Shown here: one piece after another, positions 10,436 through 18,975 of the stretch
Layout of the letters: each line of letters starts with the position of its first letter
How positions within the stretch are numbered: the first letter of the stretch is position 1
From: Yoonia sp034652275
GTDB lineage: Bacteria; Pseudomonadota; Alphaproteobacteria; Rhodobacterales; Rhodobacteraceae
NCBI RefSeq assembly: GCF_034652275.1
Contig: NZ_JAXIWG010000001.1
Coordinates: 558,001-622,000 of the forward strand
Direction: 5' to 3'
DNA: 64,000 nucleotides
The notes under the pieces: model-generated
Seen by the model: the letters and a program-made list of their open reading frames with translations, nothing else
Database searches by the model: none
Told to the model about the DNA's origin: nothing
Translations under genes and position numbers: made by a program

Positions 10436-11445
10436 CCGAGGCGATGAAACCGCTGATCTATGCCGCCTCCGAAGGGCCGTTGTCGCGTGCGCAGGCCGAG
10501 GAGGCGTTCGGCTATCTGTTCGCGGGCGAGGCGACGCCTGCCCAGATCGGCGGCTTGCTGATGGCGCTGCGCGCACGCGGAGAGGCTGTGTCCGAATATG
10601 CCGCCGCCGCCGCCGTGATGCGCGCGCATTGTGTTCCTGTTAAAGCGCCAGAGGGAGCAATGGATATCGTCGGCACAGGCGGTGATGGCAAACATACGCT
10701 GAACATCTCGACCGCGACGGCCTTTGTCGTCGCGGGCGCGGGCGTGCCGGTGGCCAAACACGGCAACCGCAACCTGTCTTCGAAATCCGGCACGGCGGAT
10801 GTTCAAGGCGCACTTGGCATCAACGTCAATGTCACGCCCGATGTGGTGGAACGCGCGATTGCCGAGGCGGGCATCGGGTTCATGATGGCGCCGCTGCATC
10901 ATCCTGCGATGCGCCATGTCGGCCCCGTGCGGTTGCAACTTGGATGCAAAACGATCTTCAACATATTGGGACCATTGACGAATCCGGCAGGTGTGAAACG
11001 CCAGCTGACAGGGGCCTTTGCCATCGACCTGATTTTTCCGATGGCCGAAACCTTGCAACAGCTGGGCACCGAAAAGGCGTGGCTGGTCCACGGCGGCGAT
11101 GGCACCGACGAGATCAGCATCAGCGGCCCGACCTCTGTTGCGGTGCTGGCGGATGGCAAGATCACCAGCCGCCAGATCCACCCCGAGGATGCAGGCCTGC
11201 CCGAACATGCCTTCCGCGACATCATCGGTGGCTCGCCGGAGGAGAACGCACAGGCGCTCCGTGCGCTGCTCGACGCTGCACCCGGTGCCTACCGCGACGC
11301 GGTGCTGTTCAATGCCGCCGCCGCCTTGGTCGTGGCGGACAAGGCTAGCACCCTGCCCGAAGGGGTGGAGATTGCCCGCGACAGCATCGACAGCGGCAAG
11401 GCCAAAGCTGCGCTGGCCGCATTGGTGCGCGTCACAAACGGGTGA
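10432..11445 (+). CDS. trpD: Anthranilate phosphoribosyltransferase
   Basis: This 337-residue enzyme joins anthranilate to PRPP. The PRPP/Mg site GTGGDGKHTLNIST starts at residue 81, followed by KHGNRNLSSKSGTADV and LGPLTNPA, all diagnostic for TrpD. It overlaps trpG by 4 bp and the following ung gene by 1 to 4 bp, depending on the ung start chosen. Confidence 0.97.
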   Translation: MTEAMKPLIYAASEGPLSRAQAEEAFGYLFAGEATPAQIGGLLMALRARGEAVSEYAAAAAVMRAHCVPVKAPEGAMDIVGTGGDGKHTLNISTATAFVVAGAGVPVAKHGNRNLSSKSGTADVQGALGINVNVTPDVVERAIAEAGIGFMMAPLHHPAMRHVGPVRLQLGCKTIFNILGPLTNPAGVKRQLTGAFAIDLIFPMAETLQQLGTEKAWLVHGGDGTDEISISGPTSVAVLADGKITSRQIHPEDAGLPEHAFRDIIGGSPEENAQALRALLDAAPGAYRDAVLFNAAAALVVADKASTLPEGVEIARDSIDSGKAKAALAALVRVTNG

Positions 11446-12086
11446 TGTTCGATCTTTCCCGCCTTGGCGATTGGCGCGACCTGCCGTTCTTTGCCGACGA
11501 TCTGCCAAAGCTTGCGAACAGGATCGGCCGCGATGTCCTGCCGCCGCCCGCGCTGGCCTTTGCCGCGCTGGAACGCTGCCAGCCGGCTGCAATCAAGGTC
11601 GTGATCCTTGGACAAGACCCCTATCACACGCCCGACAAGGCCGACGGGCTGGCCTTTTCGATCAACCCCGCCTTTGCGGGCAATCTGGCAAGCCTTGGCA
11701 ATATCTTCAAGGAAATACAAAGCGATACTGGCCAAAGCCGCAGCAAAACCAACCTGCATGACTGGGCCGATCAAGGCGTGCTGCTGCTGAACACGGCACT
11801 TAGCGTCGCACCCGGACAGGCGGGCGCACATAGCAAACTGGGCTGGGACGTGCTGGTGGGCCAAGTGCTGGCGCGACTTAACCCCGCCCCGCGTGCTTTC
11901 ATCCTCTGGGGCGCGCAGGCGCAGAAATACGCAGGCCCGCTGGCCGCGCATCACCTGATCCTGACCTCCGCCCATCCGTCGCCCCTGTCAGCGCATCGGG
12001 GGTTTTTCGGGTCGCGCCCATTTTCAAAGGTGAACGACTGGCTTAAGGATCGGGGGGACATTCCAATCAACTGGGCGGACCCATGA
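11445..12086 (+). CDS. ung: Uracil-DNA glycosylase (family 1)
   Basis: This repair enzyme removes uracil from DNA. The catalytic water-activating motif GQDPYH is near residue 60 and the DNA-intercalation loop HPSPLSAHRGFFG is near the C terminus, both diagnostic of family 1. The junction with trpD reads GTGATG: an ATG at 11445 (TGATG overlap) or a GTG three bases earlier could start it; I prefer ATG (213 residues). It also overlaps trpC by 4 bp. Its position inside the trp run is unexpected for a repair gene. Confidence 0.95.
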   Translation: MFDLSRLGDWRDLPFFADDLPKLANRIGRDVLPPPALAFAALERCQPAAIKVVILGQDPYHTPDKADGLAFSINPAFAGNLASLGNIFKEIQSDTGQSRSKTNLHDWADQGVLLLNTALSVAPGQAGAHSKLGWDVLVGQVLARLNPAPRAFILWGAQAQKYAGPLAAHHLILTSAHPSPLSAHRGFFGSRPFSKVNDWLKDRGDIPINWADP

Positions 12087-12892
12087 CCGACATCCTTGCC
12101 AAGATCAAAGACTACAAGCTGGCGGATGTGGCAGCGCGCAAAGCCGCCCTGCCCTTGGCCGAAGTCGAGGCACAGGCGCGCGCCGCCAGCCCCGTGCGCG
12201 GTTTCGCTGATGCGCTCGCCGATGCCAGCCGCGAAGGCTATGGCCTGATCGCCGAGATCAAGAAAGCCAGCCCCTCCAAAGGCCTGATCCGCGCCGATTT
12301 CGACCCTGCCGCCTTGGCACAAGCCTACGCACAAGGCGGCGCCACCTGCCTGTCGGTGCTGACGGACGCGCCGTCCTTTCAAGGCGACGACAGCTATCTG
12401 GTCGCCGCGCGCGACGCCTGCGCGCTGCCCGCTTTGCGCAAGGATTTCCTTTACGACCCATGGCAGGTCGCGGAATCCCGCGCCCTGGGCGCGGATTGCA
12501 TCCTGATCATCATGGCCTCGGTCAGTGACGCGCAGGCGCAGGAACTGGAACAGGCCGCCATCGACTGGCAGATGGATGTGCTGATCGAGGTCCACGATCA
12601 GGCCGAACTTGAACGCGCGACGCTGCTGAAATCGCCGCTGATCGGGATCAACAACCGCAACCTCAAAACCTTCGAGGTGACGCTGGATACCACGCGCATC
12701 CTGTCCAAACGCGTGCCCGAAGACCGGCGCATCGTCTGCGAAAGCGGGCTGTTCACCCCCGAAGATCTGGCCGATATGGCCCGTTATGGTGCGCGTGCCT
12801 TCCTCATCGGCGAAAGCCTGATGCGGCAGGAGGATGTCGCCAGCGCCACCGCCCGCCTGCTGGCCAACCCCTCGACAGGGGCGATGCTGTGA
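12083..12892 (+). CDS. trpC: Indole-3-glycerol phosphate synthase
   Basis: This 269-residue TIM-barrel enzyme closes the indole ring in tryptophan synthesis. Family blocks are IAEIKKASPSKGLIR, YAQGGATCLSVLTD, LRKDFLYDPWQV, GINNRNLKTF and CESGLF. It overlaps ung upstream and moaC downstream by 4 bp each, so it is embedded in one translationally coupled transcript. Confidence 0.97.
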   Translation: MTDILAKIKDYKLADVAARKAALPLAEVEAQARAASPVRGFADALADASREGYGLIAEIKKASPSKGLIRADFDPAALAQAYAQGGATCLSVLTDAPSFQGDDSYLVAARDACALPALRKDFLYDPWQVAESRALGADCILIIMASVSDAQAQELEQAAIDWQMDVLIEVHDQAELERATLLKSPLIGINNRNLKTFEVTLDTTRILSKRVPEDRRIVCESGLFTPEDLADMARYGARAFLIGESLMRQEDVASATARLLANPSTGAML

Positions 12893-13365
12893 CGGGGCTC
12901 ACCCATTTCGACGCGGACGGTCAGGCGCATATGGTCGATGTGTCGGACAAACCCGTCACCTCCCGGATCGCCGTGGCCGAGGCGCATGTCGTAATGACCG
13001 CGGCGACACTAGCGCTGATCACCGAAGGGCGCGCGAAAAAGGGCGACGTGCTGGGCATCGCGCGGATCGCGGGCATCATGGCGGCCAAGAAAACCGCCGA
13101 TCTGATCCCGCTCTGCCACCCTTTGCCGATCACCAAGGTCAGCATCGACCTGACCCCTGACCCTGCCCTGCCCGGTGTGCGCATCAGCGCCACGGTCAAG
13201 ACCAGCGGCCAGACCGGGGTCGAGATGGAAGCACTGACCGCGGCCAGCACCGCCGCCCTGACCGTCTATGACATGGTCAAGGCCGTGCAAAAGGACATGG
13301 TTATCGGCGGTTTGCGCGTCACACTGAAAGACGGCGGCAAATCGGGCCGGTTCGCGGCGCCATGA
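12889..13365 (+). CDS. moaC: Cyclic pyranopterin monophosphate synthase
   Basis: This 158-residue molybdenum cofactor enzyme acts after MoaA to form cyclic pyranopterin monophosphate. It shows KPVTSRIAVAEA, the substrate-site stretch LIPLCHPLPITK and GVEMEALTA. It starts with GTG at 12889, overlapping the trpC stop by 4 bp, and ends overlapping the moeA start by 4 bp. The moaC-moeA pair makes molybdopterin synthesis a passenger on the trp transcript. Confidence 0.96.
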   Translation: MTGLTHFDADGQAHMVDVSDKPVTSRIAVAEAHVVMTAATLALITEGRAKKGDVLGIARIAGIMAAKKTADLIPLCHPLPITKVSIDLTPDPALPGVRISATVKTSGQTGVEMEALTAASTAALTVYDMVKAVQKDMVIGGLRVTLKDGGKSGRFAAP

Positions 13366-14534
13366 TCACCGTCGAAGAGGCCCTGCGCGCCCTCTTCGCG
13401 CTTGTCACCCCGCTGCCGTCCGAAGAGGTGCCGCTGCGCCATGCCGCCCACCGCGTGCTGGCCCGCGATGTGACCGCCCGCCGCGACCAGCCGCCTTTTG
13501 AAGCCTCGGCCATGGATGGCTATGCGATCCATGCTGCCGATCACTGGCAGGGAGCGACGCTGACCGTGATCGGCGAATCCGCCGCCGGCCACGGCTGGCG
13601 GGGCACATTGGCGCAGGGTCAGGCTTTGCGCATCTTCACCGGCGCGCCGGTCCCGGACGGGGCCGGCCAAGTCGTGATTCAGGAAAACGTCACCCGCCAC
13701 GGCGACCGGATCACGATCACCGATGCACAGGACAGCGGCAGCAACATCCGCCCCAAGGGGGGCGATTTCACGCAAGGCACGGCGATCACAGCGCCCCGCC
13801 GCCTGACGCCAACCGATATCGCCCTGCTCGCGGCGATGAACATCGCCCGTCTGCCTGTCACCCGCAAAACCGTCGTCGCGATCATCGCGACTGGTGACGA
13901 ACTGGTCCAGCCCGGCGACAGCCCCGGCCCTGACCAGATCATCGCCTCCAACAGCTATGGCCTTGCCGCTCTGGTGGAGGCAGAGGGCGCGATCGCCCGC
14001 CTTCTCCCGATCGCGCGCGATACGGTGGCATCGCTGGAACAGACCTTTGCGCTGGCACAAGGCGCCGATCTGATCGTCACCATCGGCGGCGCCTCTGTGG
14101 GCGATCACGATCTGGTCGGACAGGTGGCGCAAAGCCTTGGCATGGACCGCAGTTTCTACAAGGTCGCGATGCGGCCCGGAAAGCCGCTGATGGCAGGCAG
14201 GCTCGGCAAGGCGGCGATGATCGGCCTGCCGGGAAATCCGGTCTCGGCCATGGTCTGCGGCCATGTTTTCCTGCTGCCCGTGATCCGCAAGATGCTGGGC
14301 CTTGGCGCGCATCCCGCACCGCTGCAAACCGCCACCCTTGCCCACGACATCGGCGCAAACGGCCCGCGCGCCCATTACATGCGCGCAAGCCTGACCGCCG
14401 CCGGTGTCACGATCTTTGACCGGCAGGACAGCAGCCTGCTGACCGTGCTGGCGCAGGCGAACTGCCTTGCCCTGCGCCCGCCACACGACCCCGCACGCAA
14501 GGCTGGCGAGAATGTGCAGGTCCTGCCGCTCTGA
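13362..14534 (+). CDS. moeA: Molybdopterin molybdenumtransferase
   Basis: This 390-residue protein inserts molybdate into adenylylated molybdopterin. It shows DQPPFEASAMDGYA, the central MoCF-biosynthesis domain with IIATGDELVQPGD and TIGGASVGDHD, the segment MRPGKPLMAGRLG, then GLPGNPVSAMV, and a C-terminal MoeA domain IV. It overlaps moaC by 4 bp. The intergenic repeat starts four bases after its stop. Confidence 0.96.
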   Translation: MITVEEALRALFALVTPLPSEEVPLRHAAHRVLARDVTARRDQPPFEASAMDGYAIHAADHWQGATLTVIGESAAGHGWRGTLAQGQALRIFTGAPVPDGAGQVVIQENVTRHGDRITITDAQDSGSNIRPKGGDFTQGTAITAPRRLTPTDIALLAAMNIARLPVTRKTVVAIIATGDELVQPGDSPGPDQIIASNSYGLAALVEAEGAIARLLPIARDTVASLEQTFALAQGADLIVTIGGASVGDHDLVGQVAQSLGMDRSFYKVAMRPGKPLMAGRLGKAAMIGLPGNPVSAMVCGHVFLLPVIRKMLGLGAHPAPLQTATLAHDIGANGPRAHYMRASLTAAGVTIFDRQDSSLLTVLAQANCLALRPPHDPARKAGENVQVLPL

Positions 14535-14537
14535 CAT

Positions 14538-14563
14538 CTTCTTTTTTCCAAAAATACTCCCGC
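14538..14563 (+). repeat. Partial copy of the post-stop intergenic repeat
   Basis: The first 26 bases are identical to the copies at 37794 and 51110: CTTC, six T, then CCAAAAATACTCCCGC. It then diverges, with a GCGCG stretch replacing the usual CCGGAGGC end. It lies four bases after the moeA stop. Confidence 0.75.
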
Positions 14564-14602
14564 GCGGCGCGCGTCAATCGCAAGGCGATTGACACAAAAG
14601 GG

Positions 14603-14617
14603 GAACATCGGTAGAAC
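14603..14617 (+). promoter_or_regulatory. SOS box (LexA operator) upstream of lexA
   Basis: The sequence GAACATCGGTAGAAC fits the alphaproteobacterial LexA operator, a direct repeat GAAC-N7-GAAC. It lies 30 bp upstream of the lexA start and indicates autoregulation. Confidence 0.9.
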
Positions 14618-14646
14618 ATAAGCAAAACCAGCCCAAGGATTTCGCT

Positions 14647-15330
14647 ATGTTGACCAAAAAACAGCTCGACCTTCTGGCCTTCATCCACACGCGGGTGCAG
14701 CGCGACGGCGTGCCCCCCAGTTTCGACGAAATGAAAGAGGCGCTCGATCTGCGGTCGAAATCCGGCATCCACCGGCTGATCACGGCGCTGGAGGAACGCG
14801 GTTTCATCCGCAGGCTCGCGCATCGTGCCCGTGCGCTGGAAATCGTCAAACTGCCTGACAGTATGCTGGGCAGCGGGTTCCAGCCCCGCGTGATCGAGGG
14901 TGACAAACCCGCGCGCATACCCCCCGCCGCGATGATGGTCGAAGGGGGCTCCATGTCGCTGCCTGTGATGGGCCGCATCGCCGCCGGTGTCCCGATCGAG
15001 GCGATTTCCGAAGTCTCGCACCACGTCCATGTCCCGCAGAGCATGCTGGGCAAAGGCGAACATTACGCGCTCGAGGTCAAAGGCGATTCCATGATCGAGG
15101 CGGGGATCAACGACGGTGATGTCGTCGTGATCCGCGAAACATCGGTCGCCAACAACGGCGATATCGTTGTCGCTCTGGTCGAAGGGCAGGAAGCCACGCT
15201 CAAACGGTTCCGTCGCACCGGCAGCGCGATTGCGCTAGAGGCCGCGAACCCCGCCTATGAAACGCGCGTGTTCCGCGACGATCAGGTCAAGGTGCAGGGC
15301 CGTCTGGTCGGGCTGATCCGCACCTATTGA
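14647..15330 (+). CDS. lexA: LexA repressor
   Basis: This 227-residue SOS repressor has an N-terminal winged helix (about 1-65, MLTKKQLDLLAFIHTRV) and a C-terminal S24-type self-cleavage domain. The cleavage site Ala113-Gly114 is in MGRIAAGVPI, with catalytic Ser148 in GDSMIEAGI and Lys186 in EATLKRF. RecA filaments trigger self-cleavage and derepress SOS genes. It carries its own SOS box upstream, and uvrA in this window carries another. Its 3' end overlaps the 3' end of convergent comEC by 7 bp. Confidence 0.98.
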   Translation: MLTKKQLDLLAFIHTRVQRDGVPPSFDEMKEALDLRSKSGIHRLITALEERGFIRRLAHRARALEIVKLPDSMLGSGFQPRVIEGDKPARIPPAAMMVEGGSMSLPVMGRIAAGVPIEAISEVSHHVHVPQSMLGKGEHYALEVKGDSMIEAGINDGDVVVIRETSVANNGDIVVALVEGQEATLKRFRRTGSAIALEAANPAYETRVFRDDQVKVQGRLVGLIRTY

Positions 15331-17438
15331 CGCGATAGCATAACGACGTCATCGGGCGCACCGCTGCGCCCGTTCCACGGCCTGTTGCCGGCATGCGCCT
15401 TTGCCGTGTCGATGCGCAGATCGCCCGCCTCGGTCTGCCCCAGTGCCAGCGCGCCCGTATCGCGCAGCCGGACCATATCATAGACCAGACAGGGGCGCGG
15501 CACGTCATCCGCCTGATTGACAACCAGCACATCCGCGCCGCCACAGCCTTGCAAATCGGCCAGCGCGGTCTTGCCCGACACCTGCATGATGCGCCAGTCG
15601 CCCAAGCGGGCCGTTACAATGCGGCCTTCGCGCTGCAACCCTTCGCGCGCGGCGGCGATGTCTTGGGCGACAGGCGCGCCATCATTCTCGAGCCAGATCC
15701 CCGCCACGAAACTGCCGCCCGCGGGTTTCGACAGGCTGCGCCCTTCGGGCCCCATCAGGCCCATCAGCGCACCATCATCGGCGACCAGCAGATCTGGCCG
15801 CGTCCCCTGCTGCCAGATCACAAACGGCAGCACGGCCACCGCAAGCCCCGCAAACCGCGCCCGCCCCCGCCACAGGATCAGCCAGAGCAGCGCCAGCGTC
15901 AGCAGCGGCAGGACCGCATCGGGAGGCGCGATCACATGGCTGAGCGCGTTGGGTTGCGCGGCTGTCGTCTCGGCCACGAAGAGGATCCAGCGCAGCCCCG
16001 GTTCCATCAGCGCAAAACCGATCCATTCCAGCCCGATGGGCGCAAGACAGGCGGCCAGCACCGCCGCAGGCATGACGAGCACCCCCATCAAGGGTACGCT
16101 GACCAGATTGGCGATCAGCCCGTAATGCGACACAAGGTTGAAATGCGCCGCCGCATAGGGGGCCGTCGCCAGCCCCGCCACCAGCGAGGACATAAAGACC
16201 GACACCACGGGGCGCGTCCAGCGTGGCAATCGGTATAGATCGACGCCGCGCAAGGCCCGAAACACCGCCACAAGCGCGACCGTGGCCGAAAACGACATCT
16301 GGAACCCCGGTCCTGTCAGGGCATCGGGTTGCCAGACCAGCACGATGATCGCGGCAATGGCGACCGCCCGCAACGTCAACGCGCGCCGCCCCAAGAGCAC
16401 CGCCACCAACATCACCGCCACCATGATAAAGGCCCGTTCGGTCGCCACATTCCCTCCCGACAAGGCCAGATAGAAGGCACCGACGATCAGCGCCGCGACA
16501 GCCGCGATCTTTTCCGTGGGCCAACGCAGGGCGACAAAAGGCACAAGGGCCAGCCCGTAGCGGACCACAGCAAAGACAAACCCCGTCAGAAGCCCCATAT
16601 GCAGCCCTGAAATGGCCAAAAGATGCGCAAGGTTCGAGGCGCGCAGCGCATCCAGACTGGCCTGCCCCATGCCCGACCGATCGCCCGTCATGATCGCGGC
16701 GGCAAAGGCCCCCGGCTCTCCGGGGATTGCCTCCTGCACGGCGCGTGAAATGGCCATGCGCATTGCGAAAATCCGCATCATGGCATCGGGCACATCGGGC
16801 TGCGCCAGCCGCAGGACAGGTGTGCGGGTATAGCCGACCGCGCCCAACCCCAAAAACCACGCGTGGCGTTGAAAATCGAAACCGCCCGGTTCGGCAGGGC
16901 CTGCCGGGGGTGACAGATGGCCGGTCATGATCAGCACCTCGCCCGGGCGATAGTCGGTCAGCATCTGATCGCCATGGACCGATACGCGCACGCGGGCGGG
17001 TGTGCGGTCGGGTGCCATCCGTTCAAGCACCACGCGGTCCAGCGTCAGGCGCACAGCGTCACTGGCCGAGCGGTCGATATTGACCACGCGCCCTTCGATC
17101 GCACCGTAATAGCGGAATGTCAGCGCGGGGGCGGCGACCGCTTCGGTACGGTATTTGGCGACACCGGCCCCGATCAGCGCGATGATCAGCGCCAGAATGA
17201 CAGGGCGCCAAGCGACACCGACAAAGCGAAAGGCCAACAGCAGCGCAAGAGCGACAGCCCCGCCTGCTACCAGCCCCGCTTGGGTGGGTTCCTGCATCTG
17301 TGCGAAATACCACCCGATCCCCAGCCCGAGACAAACCGGCACCCAGCACAACAGCCCCCCGCGCTGCGCCAAAAGCGCGTCTTCGACCAAGGCTCGCACT
17401 TGTTCTTCGTCCTTCGGCTGGCTATCCCCAAGGGGCAC
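15324..17438 (-). CDS. comEC: ComEC/Rec2 family competence membrane protein
   Basis: This 704-residue polytopic membrane protein is related to the DNA-uptake channel ComEC. Residues 1-250 contain N-terminal membrane segments and a soluble OB-like domain (DUF4131 region). The Competence domain follows, with LLAISGLHMGLLTGFVF, SGGNVATERAFIM and FNLVSHYGLIANLVSVPLMG. The C-terminal part (about 545-704) is soluble but has no visible HxHxDH metallo-beta-lactamase motif, so the nuclease-like domain of larger ComEC proteins appears absent or degenerate. The start lies 45 bp from divergent gltX. DNA uptake in this organism is not shown by this sequence. Confidence 0.9.
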   Translation of the reverse strand: MPLGDSQPKDEEQVRALVEDALLAQRGGLLCWVPVCLGLGIGWYFAQMQEPTQAGLVAGGAVALALLLAFRFVGVAWRPVILALIIALIGAGVAKYRTEAVAAPALTFRYYGAIEGRVVNIDRSASDAVRLTLDRVVLERMAPDRTPARVRVSVHGDQMLTDYRPGEVLIMTGHLSPPAGPAEPGGFDFQRHAWFLGLGAVGYTRTPVLRLAQPDVPDAMMRIFAMRMAISRAVQEAIPGEPGAFAAAIMTGDRSGMGQASLDALRASNLAHLLAISGLHMGLLTGFVFAVVRYGLALVPFVALRWPTEKIAAVAALIVGAFYLALSGGNVATERAFIMVAVMLVAVLLGRRALTLRAVAIAAIIVLVWQPDALTGPGFQMSFSATVALVAVFRALRGVDLYRLPRWTRPVVSVFMSSLVAGLATAPYAAAHFNLVSHYGLIANLVSVPLMGVLVMPAAVLAACLAPIGLEWIGFALMEPGLRWILFVAETTAAQPNALSHVIAPPDAVLPLLTLALLWLILWRGRARFAGLAVAVLPFVIWQQGTRPDLLVADDGALMGLMGPEGRSLSKPAGGSFVAGIWLENDGAPVAQDIAAAREGLQREGRIVTARLGDWRIMQVSGKTALADLQGCGGADVLVVNQADDVPRPCLVYDMVRLRDTGALALGQTEAGDLRIDTAKAHAGNRPWNGRSGAPDDVVMLSRQ

Positions 17439-17483
17439 CGACAGATTATCCCAAAGTTGGTGAACGAAAGGTTAAAGCTCCTC

Positions 17484-18884
17484 ATGTCCCGTCCCGTCGT
17501 CACACGTTTCGCCCCTTCGCCCACGGGTGCCCTGCATATCGGGGGCGCGCGCACGGCCCTTTTCAACTGGCTTTACGCGCGCGGGCGCGGCGGCAAATTC
17601 CTGCTGCGGATCGAGGATACCGACCGCGCGCGATCCACACCCGAAAACGCGCAGGCGATTTTGGACGGGCTGACATGGCTGGGGCTGGACTGGGATGGTG
17701 AGCCTGTCAGCCAGTTCGACAGCGCCGCGCGCCACGCACAGGTGGCGCATGAATTGCTGGCAGCGGGCAAGGCCTACAAGTGCTTCAGCACGCAGGACGA
17801 AATCGAGGCGTTCCGCGAAGAGGCCCGCGAACAGAAAACCTCGACGCTGTTCCGCTCGCCCTGGCGCGATGTGCCTGCGGCCGATCACCCCGACCTGCCT
17901 TTCGTCATCCGCATCAAGGCTGCGCGCGAAGGGACGACGACCCTGCATGACGAGGTGCAGGGCGATGTCACATGGTCGAACGACCAGCTTGACGACATGA
18001 TCCTGCTACGCTCCGACGGCAGCCCTGTTTATATGCTGGCTGTGGTGGTCGACGATCACGACATGGGTGTGACCCATGTGATCCGCGGCGACGACCATCT
18101 GGCCAATGCCTTTCGCCAGAACCTGATCTATGAGGCAATGGGCTGGCCCAAGCCCGTGCTCGCGCATATCCCGCTGATCTATGGCCCTGATGGCAAAAAA
18201 CTGTCCAAACGCCACGGCGCGACGGGGGCTGCGGAGTATCAGGCGCTGGGGTATCCGGCGGCGGGCATGCGCAATTATCTGGCCCGTCTGGGCTGGTCGC
18301 ACGGTGACGCGGAATTCTTTACCGATGCGCAGGCGCGCGAGTGGTTCGATCTGGACGGGATCGGCAAATCACCGGCACGGTTCGACACGGCTAAGCTGGA
18401 ACATCTGTGCGGCCAGCATATCGCTGTGGCCGAGGATGCTGCGCTGCTGCATGAATTGCAGGGCTACCTTGCGGCAACCGGCGCTGATCCGTTGAATGAT
18501 ACACAAAAAGACGGGCTACTGCGCGGCATGTACTGCCTGAAAGAACGTGCCAAGACCTTTCCAGAACTGATTGAAAAGGCGCATTTTATCCTGACCAGCC
18601 GCCCTATCGTCCCGGACGAGAAAGCCGCCGTGCAACTTACCGATGTATCCCGTGGTATACTGTCGGAATTGACGCCGCAGTTGCAAAATGCTAGCTGGAC
18701 CAGAGATACTCTGGAAAGCATCGTCGCGACCACTGCCGAGGCACATGACACCAAGCTTGGCAAACTGGCGGGACCGCTGCGCGCAGCCTTGGCCGGGCGT
18801 TCGGTTTCCCCCAGCGTGTTCGATATGATGCTAGTTCTGGGGCAGTCCGAGACGATTGGCCGCCTGTCGGATGCCAGCGAATAA
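17484..18884 (+). CDS. gltX: Glutamate--tRNA ligase
   Basis: This 466-residue class I aminoacyl-tRNA synthetase charges tRNA-Glu. The HIGH-type motif is HIGG in FAPSPTGALHIGGARTA near the N terminus, and the KMSKS-type motif is KLSKR in DGKKLSKRHGAT. A long upstream extension of the open frame overlaps comEC antisense and is discarded; the ATG at 17484 begins MSRPVVTRFAPSP as expected. gltA follows on the same strand after about 90 bp. Confidence 0.97.
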   Translation: MSRPVVTRFAPSPTGALHIGGARTALFNWLYARGRGGKFLLRIEDTDRARSTPENAQAILDGLTWLGLDWDGEPVSQFDSAARHAQVAHELLAAGKAYKCFSTQDEIEAFREEAREQKTSTLFRSPWRDVPAADHPDLPFVIRIKAAREGTTTLHDEVQGDVTWSNDQLDDMILLRSDGSPVYMLAVVVDDHDMGVTHVIRGDDHLANAFRQNLIYEAMGWPKPVLAHIPLIYGPDGKKLSKRHGATGAAEYQALGYPAAGMRNYLARLGWSHGDAEFFTDAQAREWFDLDGIGKSPARFDTAKLEHLCGQHIAVAEDAALLHELQGYLAATGADPLNDTQKDGLLRGMYCLKERAKTFPELIEKAHFILTSRPIVPDEKAAVQLTDVSRGILSELTPQLQNASWTRDTLESIVATTAEAHDTKLGKLAGPLRAALAGRSVSPSVFDMMLVLGQSETIGRLSDASE

Positions 18885-18975
18885 ACCTGATCGTCACATG
18901 CTGTGATTATCCGGTAGTATGGAACAAGCACGCGCTGCGCGAATTGACGATGCGCCGCAGATGAGGGGAAGCACG

